The notes under the pieces were generated by a model, which was not told the DNA's origin, did not search any database, and worked only from the letters and a program-made list of their open reading frames with translations. A stretch of DNA of 33,508 nt, taken from positions 1 through 33,508 of the forward strand of contig CAVFZY010000036.1 of NCBI GenBank assembly GCA_963627135.1, read 5' to 3'. This DNA comes from CAG-103 sp963627135. Lineage in GTDB: Bacteria > Bacillota > Clostridia > Oscillospirales > Oscillospiraceae. The translations under genes were made by a program, and so were the position numbers. The first letter of the stretch is position 1; each line of letters opens with the position of its first letter. Positions 24,758 through 31,068 of the stretch are shown one piece after another.

Positions 24758-24777
24758 AAGTTAGCTGCATCTAACTT
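24758..24777. promoter_or_regulatory. operator-like palindrome 3 (AAGTTAG-N6-CTAACTT)
   Basis: Perfect 7-bp arms around CTGCAT. It shares the TTAG/CTAA cores with palindromes 1 and 2 and lies about 55 bp upstream of the proximal -35. Confidence 0.55.
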
Positions 24778-24784
24778 TCGGAAC

Positions 24785-24811
24785 AAAAAAACGTGCCGCC
24801 GCGCGCAGCAC
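24785..24811 (-). terminator. intrinsic terminator within the FMN/SLH upstream region
   Basis: Minus-strand stem GTGCTGC/GCGGCAC (one G-U pair) with 5-nt loop, followed by GTTTTTTT. Confidence 0.75.
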
Positions 24812-24836
24812 CTGCACGGCCGGGACACCGTGCGAT
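24785..24836 (-). ncRNA. candidate ~50-nt structured RNA or attenuated leader
   Basis: A perfect consensus promoter (24871-24843) predicts a start near 24836. Only two hairpins follow: GCACGG/CCGTGC (24833-24814), and a terminator hairpin (24811-24793) with a seven-T run. No ORF fits. It may be a small RNA, or an attenuated leader of the FMN/SLH gene 190 nt further on. The 5' end could pair with the left arm of the terminator stem, giving a possible antiterminator if transcription starts early enough; that is inference. Confidence 0.45.
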
Positions 24837-24842
24837 GTGCAA

Positions 24843-24871
24843 ATTATACCGGGACTGGGCCGCGCTGTCAA
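24843..24871 (-). promoter_or_regulatory. perfect consensus sigma-A promoter, distal, toward the FMN/SLH gene
   Basis: Minus strand TTGACA (24871-24866), 17-bp spacer, TATAAT (24848-24843). It is about 250 bp upstream of the FMN/SLH start, with a terminator in between. Confidence 0.88.
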
Positions 24872-24920
24872 GATGCCAAACGCCTTGTGCAAAAAATTTT
24901 ATACCGCCCGGCAGGCCACG

Positions 24921-24949
24921 TTGACAGCCGGGGCGTGGGCCCCTATAAT
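24921..24949 (+). promoter_or_regulatory. perfect consensus sigma-A promoter for the acetyltransferase/TfoX-N genes
   Basis: TTGACA, 17-bp spacer, TATAAT, about 30 bp before the ATG at 24980. It diverges from the equally perfect minus-strand promoter 50 bp away. Confidence 0.92.
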
Positions 24950-24979
24950 CAAAGCAGATCTAAAACAGGAGGCGATCCC

Positions 24980-25483
24980 ATGTCCTGCACGCTCCGTCCC
25001 TGGCAGCCGGACGACGCACCCGCGCTCGCCGCAGCGCTGTCCAACCCGCACGTGCTTGACCGGCTGCGCGACGGCATCCCCTACCCCTATGCGCGGGCGG
25101 ATGCCGCCGATTATATCAGCGCCATGTGCGCAGCCGATGCAGACAGCACCTTTGCCTTCGCCGTCGAGGCAGACGGAAAAGCCGTCGGCAGCATCACCGC
25201 GTTCCGGCAGAGCAACATTCACGTCCGCACCGCAGAGCTGGGCTACTATCTTGCCGAACCCTACTAGGGCCGCGGCATCATGACCGACGCCGTGCAGCAG
25301 CTGTGCCGAAAGCTCTGGGCAGAAACCGACCTGCTGCGCATTTACGCCCTGCCGTTTGCCGGAAACACCGGCTCGCGCCGCGTGCTCGAAAAAGCAGGCT
25401 TCACGCTGGAGGGAATTCTGCGGCACTGCGCAGTCAAAAACGGCGCGGTGCTGGATGCGGCGCTCTACGCCTACACCAGATAA
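24980..25483 (+). pseudogene. GNAT N-acetyltransferase interrupted by an in-frame amber codon
   Basis: Read through, the 168-codon frame encodes a complete RimJ/RimL-like GNAT enzyme: MSCTLRPWQPDDAPALAAAL at the start, AVGSITAF (beta4), ELGYYLAEPY-stop-GRGIMTDAV (the acetyl-CoA pyrophosphate loop), and NTGSRRVLEKAGF near the end. TAG at 25265-25267 lies where relatives carry Trp (YWGRG), so one G-to-A change (TGG to TAG) explains it. There is no frameshift, and similarity continues on both sides in the same frame. The ribosome site (AGGAGG) and a perfect promoter are intact, so inactivation looks recent. Two separate fragments (95 aa, and 67 aa from 25280) are unlikely to work. Alternatives are a sequencing error or suppression. 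Confidence 0.85.
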
Positions 25484-25500
25484 CACAGGAGGTACAATAC

Positions 25501-25827
25501 ATGGCTACATCCGAAGAATATCTCACCTTCGTCTGCGATCAGATCGCGCGCTTCGGCGCCGTGCGGTACCGGAAAATGTTCGGCGACGCGATGGTCTACC
25601 TCGACGACAGGCCGATCCTGCTCGTGTGCGACAACACGGTCTTTGTCAAGTGTCTGCCGGAAACGTCGGCGCTGCTCGACGGTGCCGAGCTGGGTACGCC
25701 CTACGACGGCGCGCGGGAGCACTACCTGCTCGATATCGAAAACGCCGCGCTGCTCGACGCGCTCATCCCTGTGCTCGCGGCGTGTACCCCCCTGCCGAAG
25801 CCGAGAAAGAAAAAAGCCAAAACCTGA
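25501..25827 (+). CDS. TfoX/Sxy N-terminal domain protein (108 aa)
   Basis: The sequence ARFGAVRYRKMFGDAMVYLDDRPILLVCDNTVFVK matches the TfoX/Sxy N-terminal domain (the R.MFGG-like turn, then the Y.DG..F.LV.....Y.K pattern). Length and the basic C-terminal tail (PKPRKKKAKT) fit stand-alone single-domain members. Sxy/TfoX regulates competence in gammaproteobacteria; the function of short Firmicutes homologues is not established, so competence should not be assumed. AGGAGG lies 9 nt before the ATG. It starts 17 bp after the GNAT stop and shares its promoter. Confidence 0.83.
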   Translation: MATSEEYLTFVCDQIARFGAVRYRKMFGDAMVYLDDRPILLVCDNTVFVKCLPETSALLDGAELGTPYDGAREHYLLDIENAALLDALIPVLAACTPLPKPRKKKAKT

Positions 25828-25833
25828 ACCGGA

Positions 25834-25865
25834 CGCCGCGCATTTTGCGCGGCGCCCGCTTTTTT
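25834..25865 (+). terminator. intrinsic terminator after the TfoX-N gene
   Basis: 8-bp stem CGCCGCGC/GCGCGGCG with ATTTT loop, then CCCGC and a six-T run. The gap on to 25975 contains palindromes (GCGTTAACGC near 25884) but no clear promoter or gene. Confidence 0.78.
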
Positions 25866-25975
25866 AAACTCCGTTTAAGTGCGCGTTAACGCTCGTTTCA
25901 TCCTGCACCGTATCCTGACGGCGTCCGGTCGGGAGAACAAAGGACACACCGGACACAGAAGGAGGAGAACACACC

Positions 25976-26935
25976 ATGATCCAGACACAGGGACTGACGA
26001 AAATCTACAAAAACGGCTTCAAAGCCGTCGACGGGCTGGACCTGCACGTCGAAGAAGGAGACATCTTCGGCTTCCTCGGCCCGAACGGCGCCGGAAAGAC
26101 GACCACCATCCGCATGCTCGACGGGCTGCTGCAGCCGACCGCCGGCAGCGCACACATCGCCGGCATGGACATCACCCGCCACGCGGTGGAGGTCCGCCGC
26201 ATCATCGGCGTCGTGCCGGAATCCCACGGCTACTACTACGCCATGACGCCGCGCGAATACCTGCAGTACTTTGCCGCGCTCTTCGAACCACGGCGCGGCG
26301 CGGACAAATTTATCGACTATCTGCTCGAGCGCGTGGGTCTGGCCGAGAAGCGCAACGTCGCCATCGGGCAATTTTCCCGCGGCATGAAGCAGCGCCTGGG
26401 CGTGGCCAAGGCGCTCATCAACCGGCCGCGCATCATTTTCCTCGACGAGCCGACGCTCGGCCTCGACCCCCGCGGCCAGCACGAGATCCAGCAGCTGCTG
26501 CTCGAGATCAACCGCGCGGACCGCATCACGATCTTCATCACCTCGCACCTGCTCAAGGACATTGAGGTGCTGTGCAACCGCGTGAGCATCGTGCAGCACG
26601 GCGTGCTCGTCGAGCAGGGCAGCATCGCGCAGCTGCAGGAGATCTACATGCCAAACTACACCCTGTACATGCGCACCTCCGACGATGTGCGCGCCATGAC
26701 GCAGCTCGACCACATTCCGGAGCTGCTGAGCGTGGCGCAGCTGGAGGAGCACGCGCTCGAGCTCAAGCTCAAATCCGGCTGCAGCGCCGAGGACATTGCC
26801 CGCGCCAAGCACGGCATCGTCACGGCCATGTTCGCCGCCGGCATCGACGTCGAAGAGCTCGCGCGCTGCACACTGAGCATGGAGGACATCTTCTTCCGTG
26901 CGACCGAGACGAAAAAACAGGAGGCGGCATCATGA
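25976..26935 (+). CDS. ABC-2 type transporter ATP-binding protein (319 aa)
   Basis: Single nucleotide-binding domain: Walker A GPNGAGKTTT (35-44), Q-loop region VVPESHGYYYAM, signature FSRGMKQRL (about 132-140), Walker B IIFLDEPTLGLDP (about 154-166) and switch His in ITSHLLKDIE. Residues about 225-319 form a C-terminal extension with RTSDDVRAM, seen in DrrA/CcmA-like exporters. It powers the permease encoded next, whose ATG overlaps this stop (ATGA), so they are translationally coupled. GAAGGAGGAG lies upstream of the ATG. The substrate is unknown. Confidence 0.95.
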   Translation: MIQTQGLTKIYKNGFKAVDGLDLHVEEGDIFGFLGPNGAGKTTTIRMLDGLLQPTAGSAHIAGMDITRHAVEVRRIIGVVPESHGYYYAMTPREYLQYFAALFEPRRGADKFIDYLLERVGLAEKRNVAIGQFSRGMKQRLGVAKALINRPRIIFLDEPTLGLDPRGQHEIQQLLLEINRADRITIFITSHLLKDIEVLCNRVSIVQHGVLVEQGSIAQLQEIYMPNYTLYMRTSDDVRAMTQLDHIPELLSVAQLEEHALELKLKSGCSAEDIARAKHGIVTAMFAAGIDVEELARCTLSMEDIFFRATETKKQEAAS

Positions 26936-27690
26936 ATCTGTCCATCATCCGCAAGGAATTCCGCGAGAGTCTGTATGACAGCAAGGGTCTGTGGCTCATC
27001 GTGGCATGCGCGTGCGTGCTCAGCGGGCTGTGCGTGCTGGTCATCAGCATCAAGGAGGGCTCCGTGCTGGCGCAAAACGACGTGCTGCAGTACGCCATGA
27101 AGGCCATTTTGTTCCTGACGATCACGATCTCCATGGTGCTCGGGTCGGCATGCTTTGCCGCCGAGCGCGAGGAAAACACGATGGAGAGCCTGCTGCTCAC
27201 ACCCGTGTCCAAGATCAGTCTGACGCTGGCAAAATACCTGGGCGTGCTGGTCATCGGCGTGCTGCTGTATCTGGTCTCCGTGCCGTATCTCATCGCCATC
27301 GGCTACGGCTCCGGGCTCACGGGGCGCGCCATCGGCATGACGTTTTTCGGCGGTATTCTGCTCCTGCTCGCTTTCACGGCGCTCTCGGTCGTGCTGTCCA
27401 TCGTCATGAGCAGCTCCAAGGCGTCCATCCTCACATCCATCCTGCTCATGACCGTGCTGACCGTTCCGGCCGTGCTCAAGGGGCTGTTTCAGCTCTCCGG
27501 GCTGGGGCTGGCCATCCTGAAGATCAACCCCGTGGCCTGCTGCTTTGACATGATGAGCAGGCTGCTGACCGACAAGCCCCCGTTCTGGAGCCTGTGGAAC
27601 TACATCCTCCCGCTGGTGCTCTTTGCCGCCGTGTGCATCGGGCTCATGCTGCTGTGCAGCCGGAAGATCGCGCTGAAGGGAGAGAAATGA
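26932..27690 (+). CDS. ABC-2 type transporter permease (252 aa)
   Basis: Six predicted membrane helices with N-terminal IIRKEFRES, the conserved cytoplasmic element of ABC-2 permeases, and EREENTMESLLLTPVS after the second helix, the typical E-x-x-x-GT-x-E-x-L-L-x-x-P motif of NatB/YhaP-like exporters. It overlaps the ATPase stop codon by 4 nt and ends 1 nt before the next ATG. One half-size permease probably dimerises. Confidence 0.93.
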   Translation: MNLSIIRKEFRESLYDSKGLWLIVACACVLSGLCVLVISIKEGSVLAQNDVLQYAMKAILFLTITISMVLGSACFAAEREENTMESLLLTPVSKISLTLAKYLGVLVIGVLLYLVSVPYLIAIGYGSGLTGRAIGMTFFGGILLLLAFTALSVVLSIVMSSSKASILTSILLMTVLTVPAVLKGLFQLSGLGLAILKINPVACCFDMMSRLLTDKPPFWSLWNYILPLVLFAAVCIGLMLLCSRKIALKGEK

Positions 27691-27691
27691 C

Positions 27692-28213
27692 ATGAAAAAA
27701 CTGCTTTGCCTACTGCTGGCTCTGTTCGTGCTGGGCGCGCTGCCCACATTCGCCGCCGAAGCGCCGGCGCTCCGGGTGGAGATCGTCTCCCCCGCCGCCA
27801 TCGAGGCCGCGCCGGTGCACAACGACACCATCGTCATCTGCGTCACGAACGACAGTGACCGCACCTTTGAAAACCTGCACTGCTACCTCACCGTGCTCGA
27901 CGTCGGCCGCACGCAGACGCTGCCGGTGGACGAATTTGGCAGCAGCGCCTACTATTCGCAGATCATCGACCGCCTCGCCCCCGGCGAGAGCACCGAGATC
28001 ACCATCCCCGTGCGCATCCTGTACGTGGGCGACTTCCGCTTCACCGCGACCGTGGCCGACATTGACAGCAACGAGCTGTTCACGGGCCCGGCCATCCCGG
28101 TGCACATGCAGGCCGTGTCGAGCATCCGCCGCCCGCTCGTCATCGCGACTGCCGTGGCCGTGCCGCTCGCCCTCGCCGCGCTGGCCTTTGTGCTCACGCG
28201 CCGGCGCAAATAA
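27692..28213 (+). CDS. secreted, membrane-anchored beta-sandwich protein of the ABC operon (173 aa)
   Basis: Signal peptide (residues 1-22, LLCLLLALFVLGALPTFAAE). An Ig/NEW3-like beta-rich domain (about 27-135) follows, with alternating TIVICVTNDSDRTFENL and GESTEITIPVRILYVGDF segments, then a membrane helix (about 147-167) and the basic tail TRRRK. Topology is therefore extracellular domain with a short cytoplasmic tail. It starts 1 nt after the permease stop, so it is co-translated with the exporter and is probably its accessory subunit. Domain naming is tentative. Confidence 0.8.
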   Translation: MKKLLCLLLALFVLGALPTFAAEAPALRVEIVSPAAIEAAPVHNDTIVICVTNDSDRTFENLHCYLTVLDVGRTQTLPVDEFGSSAYYSQIIDRLAPGESTEITIPVRILYVGDFRFTATVADIDSNELFTGPAIPVHMQAVSSIRRPLVIATAVAVPLALAALAFVLTRRRK

Positions 28214-28257
28214 ATCCGCTTCTCTTCCCCATCTCTCATTCATATTCCCCCAGCACG

Positions 28258-28289
28258 AGGCCCGGCTGCACATCTGTGCAGCCGGGCCT
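28258..28289. terminator. strong hairpin between convergent ABC and phzF-like genes
   Basis: 15-bp stem AGGCCCGGCTGCACA/TGTGCAGCCGGGCCT with a minimal loop. T-runs are poor on both strands, so termination is likely but not textbook. Confidence 0.65.
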
Positions 28290-28314
28290 TGTACGGTTGG
28301 AGCCTGTTTTCCGC

Positions 28315-29094
28315 TCAGTCGATGCGGATGTCCGCCACGGAATAGACCGCGGCGTTTCCGCTCATGCGGATGCGGTCGCCGGAGAGCGTGCAGTAGAGTG
28401 TGCCGCCGCGGCGGCTGGCCTGATAGGCCACGAGCGTGTCCTTGCCGAGCACCTGCACCCAGTACGGCACGATGTGGCAGTGGCCGGAGCCGCAGACCGG
28501 GTCCTCGGCGACGTTGCACTTGGGCGCGAAGCTGCGCGAGACGCAGTCCACGTCCGTGCCCGGCGCGGTCACGTGCAGGAGCAGCCCGTCGAGCGCGCGC
28601 ACCTTGTCCTGATCGACGGTCATGTTGCGCACGGTGTCCGCATTGTCGAACACGCACAGCAGGTCGCGCCCCATGTAGGCGGCTTTCGACCGCGCGCCGT
28701 TCATGGCCGCGACCATCTCCTCCGTGACCGGCACCGGCCGCAGCGCATAGGCCGGGAAGTCCATCTCGTACCGGTCGCCCCGGCGCACGACGGTCAGGTC
28801 GCCCGAGCGCGTGGAGAACGTGATCTGCGTGCGCTCCGGCTCCACAAACGTCAGGATCGCGCAGGCGGTGCCGAGCGTGGCGTGGCCGCACAGGTCGATC
28901 TCGCCGCCGGGCGTGAACCAGCGCAGGTGGTATTTCTCCCCCTCGCGCACGGCGAACGCCGTCTCGGAGAGGTTGTTTTCGATCGTGATGGCCATCATCG
29001 TCGCCTCGTCGAGCCACCGGTCCATCACGCAGACGGCGGCCGGATTGCCGGCAAAAACGTGGTCGGTAAACGCATCAATGACATACTGGCGCAT
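28315..29094 (-). CDS. PhzF-family isomerase-like protein (259 aa)
   Basis: The PhzF fold signature is clear: QYVIDAFTDHVFAGNPAAVC at the N-terminus, NNLSETAF with the conserved catalytic Glu (about 45), WFTPGGEIDLCGHATLG (about 59-75) and AEDPVCGSGHCH (about 196-207) in the second half. Family members act in phenazine synthesis or as epimerases/isomerases of unknown substrate; there are no phenazine genes here. Start at 29094 is set by GAGGAGGGC upstream. It lies 88 bp after the MocR regulator on the same strand, and a MocR-type palindrome overlaps its predicted -35. It is therefore the best candidate target of that regulator. Confidence 0.9.
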   Translation of the reverse strand: MRQYVIDAFTDHVFAGNPAAVCVMDRWLDEATMMAITIENNLSETAFAVREGEKYHLRWFTPGGEIDLCGHATLGTACAILTFVEPERTQITFSTRSGDLTVVRRGDRYEMDFPAYALRPVPVTEEMVAAMNGARSKAAYMGRDLLCVFDNADTVRNMTVDQDKVRALDGLLLHVTAPGTDVDCVSRSFAPKCNVAEDPVCGSGHCHIVPYWVQVLGKDTLVAYQASRRGGTLYCTLSGDRIRMSGNAAVYSVADIRID

Positions 29095-29128
29095 GGAAAA
29101 GCCCTCCTCAAGATCTATTTCTGCACTT

Positions 29129-29157
29129 ACGATAACACAGCGCGTAGCGCCACACAA
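29129..29157 (-). promoter_or_regulatory. predicted promoter of the phzF-like gene
   Basis: Minus strand TTGTGT (29157-29152), 17-bp spacer, TATCGT (29134-29129). The -35 is embedded in the operator palindrome. Confidence 0.6.
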
Positions 29158-29186
29158 TAGTAAAATTGTGTGGCGCACAATTTTAC
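29147..29186. promoter_or_regulatory. MocR operator cluster upstream of the phzF-like gene
   Basis: Two overlapping perfect inverted repeats: GCGCCACACAAT-N6-ATTGTGTGGCGC (29147-29176) and GTAAAATTGTG-N5-CACAATTTTAC (29160-29186). The core CCRCACAAT-N6-ATTGTGYGG is the same as at 30575-30598. The second palindrome reaches into the stop codon of the regulator gene. Confidence 0.75.
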
Positions 29187-30559
29187 AACTGCATATACAG
29201 CTCACGCAGGCGCGTGAGCGCCGTCTCCAGGTCTGTCTCCAATACCGGGGCACAGACGGCGAGCCGTGCGCCCGGTGTGCCGCAGCGGCAGCCGGCAGCA
29301 AAGCGGTAGCTGCCATAGACCTGCACGCCCCGCTCGAGCGCGCGCTGCTCGAACACCGCGCTGTCCGTCCCCTGCGGCAGGGACAAAAAGCGGCACAGGC
29401 TCCGCGCCCCGCCGGACAGTGGCAGCCCGGCCAGCACCCGGTCTGCGATCGCGTTGCGCGCGCACACCTGCGCGCGGCGGCGCGCAAGCAGCGTCTCCAG
29501 CCGGCCGGAAGCGATCAGGCGCGACGCCAGCTCGATGCTCAGACGCGACTGCGAGAGGTCGAGCGCATACAGTGCGCGCTCCAGCGCCGCACGGTACGGC
29601 TCCGGTGCCGCAACATACGCCAGCCGCAGCATGGGCGCGACCGTTTTGGACAGGCTGAGCACAAACACCGTCTGCTCCGGCACACGGGCGAACAGGCTGC
29701 GCGTGTCCGGCTCAAGCAGGCTCGTGATGCCGTCCTCAACGACCAGAAGGCCGGTGCTGCGCACGACCTCCGCCAGCGCATCGCGCCGTGCCTCCGTGAG
29801 CACCTGCGCCGTCGGGTTCTGTCCGTCCGGCATGAGATAGACCGCGCGCAGCCCCTCCGTGTGCACCGCGCGCGCCAGCGCCTCCGGCGACATCTGGCCG
29901 CTGCCGTCCGCCGCGACCGGGACGAGCCGCACGCCCAGCAGCCGCGCCGCGTCCATCACGCCGGGGTAGACCAGCGAGTCGACACCCACGCGGTCCCCCG
30001 GGTGGAGCAGCCCGGAAAAGACAGCCGCCAGCGCGTTCTGCCCGCCGGACGCTGTAAGGATCTGTCCCTCCGGCACGGGGCACCCGGCCGCATCCAGTAG
30101 CGCCGCAGCAGCGTGCCGCTGCCACGGGGCAAGGCCCCGGCTGTACTGATAAAGCGCGCCGCCGCGGTCCTCGGCCAGCAGCGCGCTGAGCAGCTCCGTC
30201 AGTTCCGGCAGCGGGACCGTCTCCGGCGTCATGGAGCCAAGCTCCACGACCGTGTCGGGCGCAGGCGGCCGGATCAGGTCCGTATAGGCACGGTAGGTCA
30301 CAAATGTCCCGCTGCCAACCGTACCGGTCAGCAGCCCCTGCGCCGCGCAAACGCGAAATGCGCGCGAGACGGTGCTGATATTGATGTCCAGAAAATCGGC
30401 CAGCTCCCGCTGCGGCGGCAGCTTCGTGCCGGGGCGGAGCACGCCGCTGCGGATATCCGCGCGCAGGCGGTCGGCCAGACGCTGGTACAGCGGCGCGGCG
30501 CCGGCCGGGATCACCGGCCGCCACGACATGGGGTAGTCGGCAAAGGAATTGACAGGCAT
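29183..30559 (-). CDS. MocR/PdxR-type GntR-family regulator with aminotransferase-like domain (458 aa)
   Basis: N-terminal winged helix of the GntR family (residues about 14-80: APLYQRLADRLRADIRSGVLRPGTKLPPQRELAD, then ISTVSRAFRVC and GTVGSGTFV). It is followed by a fold-type-I PLP-dependent aminotransferase-like domain: SGGQNALAAV, YPGVMDAARL, PDGQNPTAQVLT and LSLSKTVAPMLRLAYV, whose Lys is the expected PLP-binding residue. Such proteins usually act as ligand-responsive regulators rather than enzymes. The ATG at 30559 has AAGGTG 6-8 nt upstream; longer in-frame starts run across the promoter and are rejected. Its -10 lies inside palindrome 30575-30598, so autoregulation is likely. The phzF-like gene follows. 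Confidence 0.92.
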   Translation of the reverse strand: MPVNSFADYPMSWRPVIPAGAAPLYQRLADRLRADIRSGVLRPGTKLPPQRELADFLDINISTVSRAFRVCAAQGLLTGTVGSGTFVTYRAYTDLIRPPAPDTVVELGSMTPETVPLPELTELLSALLAEDRGGALYQYSRGLAPWQRHAAAALLDAAGCPVPEGQILTASGGQNALAAVFSGLLHPGDRVGVDSLVYPGVMDAARLLGVRLVPVAADGSGQMSPEALARAVHTEGLRAVYLMPDGQNPTAQVLTEARRDALAEVVRSTGLLVVEDGITSLLEPDTRSLFARVPEQTVFVLSLSKTVAPMLRLAYVAAPEPYRAALERALYALDLSQSRLSIELASRLIASGRLETLLARRRAQVCARNAIADRVLAGLPLSGGARSLCRFLSLPQGTDSAVFEQRALERGVQVYGSYRFAAGCRCGTPGARLAVCAPVLETDLETALTRLRELYMQL

Positions 30560-30574
30560 GGGTGCACCTTCTTT

Positions 30575-30598
30575 CCGCACAATTATAAAATTGTGCGG
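30575..30598. promoter_or_regulatory. MocR operator over its own promoter
   Basis: CCGCACAAT-N6-ATTGTGCGG with perfect 9-bp arms. It shares core and 6-nt spacing with the site before the phzF-like gene and covers the -10 of the regulator promoter. Confidence 0.75.
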
Positions 30599-30610
30599 CG
30601 CGTTTGGCAA
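30582..30610 (-). promoter_or_regulatory. promoter of the MocR regulator gene
   Basis: Minus strand TTGCCA (30610-30605), 17-bp spacer, TATAAT (30587-30582). A second inverted repeat, TTGGCAAG/CTTGCCAA (30604-30611 and 30625-30632), overlaps the -35. Confidence 0.78.
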
Positions 30611-30617
30611 GCCGTAA

Positions 30618-30842
30618 ATTTTCTCTTGCCAAGCGGCGGCGCTCGGCGCCATGTCGCCGCAGGGCGTGCTGTTTTTCCGGCTCGCGGCGTCCATGCTCGC
30701 CGTGGGGCTGATTTTCCGCCGACAGATCCGCGGCTGCGGCAGGGCCTGCGTACCCTGGGGGCTGCTGCTCGGGCTGCTGCAGTACGGCGGGCTGTTTTTG
30801 CAGCTGTTCGCCCTGAAGTACACGGCGCCGAAAACCTCCTAA
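30618..30842 (+). pseudogene. remnant of a DMT/EamA-family transporter
   Basis: The open frame after an in-frame stop reads QAAALGAMSPQGVLFFR, LAASMLAVGLIFRR and LLLGLLQYGGLFLQLFALKYTAPKTS, the pattern of EamA helices 2-3 (normally ...P..L...R...A...L...R, then GLL..G.L......L.YT.A..). EamA transporters have ten helices and about 290 aa. Here the first helix is missing its start, and the frame ends at TAA after helix 3. An ATG at 30651 has no ribosome site. EamA genes often lie divergent to MocR regulators, as here, so this looks like the decayed original target. A short functional protein is unlikely. Confidence 0.65.
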
Positions 30843-31068
30843 ACCATGGGCAAAACGGCAGGAAATTTCTCTCCTGCCGTGTTACATGTGAAGTTTGTCC
30901 CTATCGAGGGGAATATATGTATTGTAGTCCTACACAGATCGCGGCCGAAAAGTGCATTTCGGGCTTGACCGCACACCATTCGTGCAATATAATATGTAAA
31001 TTAGAGATGCTATTTCAAAATGCAATCGAACCCTCTGGAGGTGACCATCTATCAACAGACAGAGTTAC
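30843..31068 (+). other. intergenic region upstream of the HAAS-like gene
   Basis: It contains a hairpin with stem ACGGCAGGA/TCCTGCCGT (30855-30880) without a plus-strand T-run, the promoter at 30965-30993 and a GGAGGTGA ribosome-site-like element at 31037-31044. No gene is seen. Confidence 0.5.
30965..30993 (+). promoter_or_regulatory. sigma-A promoter for the HAAS-like gene
   Basis: TTGACC, 17-bp spacer, TATAAT; start site about 31000 and leader about 70 nt. Confidence 0.88.

Noticed and set aside
25265..25267. TAG read as pyrrolysine in the GNAT gene
   Set aside because: The position corresponds to a conserved Trp, other genes here end in TAG normally (for example the LtaS-like gene), and no pyrrolysine genes are seen.
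25501..25827. Competence regulator
   Set aside because: Only the TfoX N-terminal domain is present, and short Firmicutes homologues have no shown competence role.
28315..29094. Phenazine biosynthesis
   Set aside because: Only a single PhzF-fold gene is present; the family is broad and no other phz genes are near.
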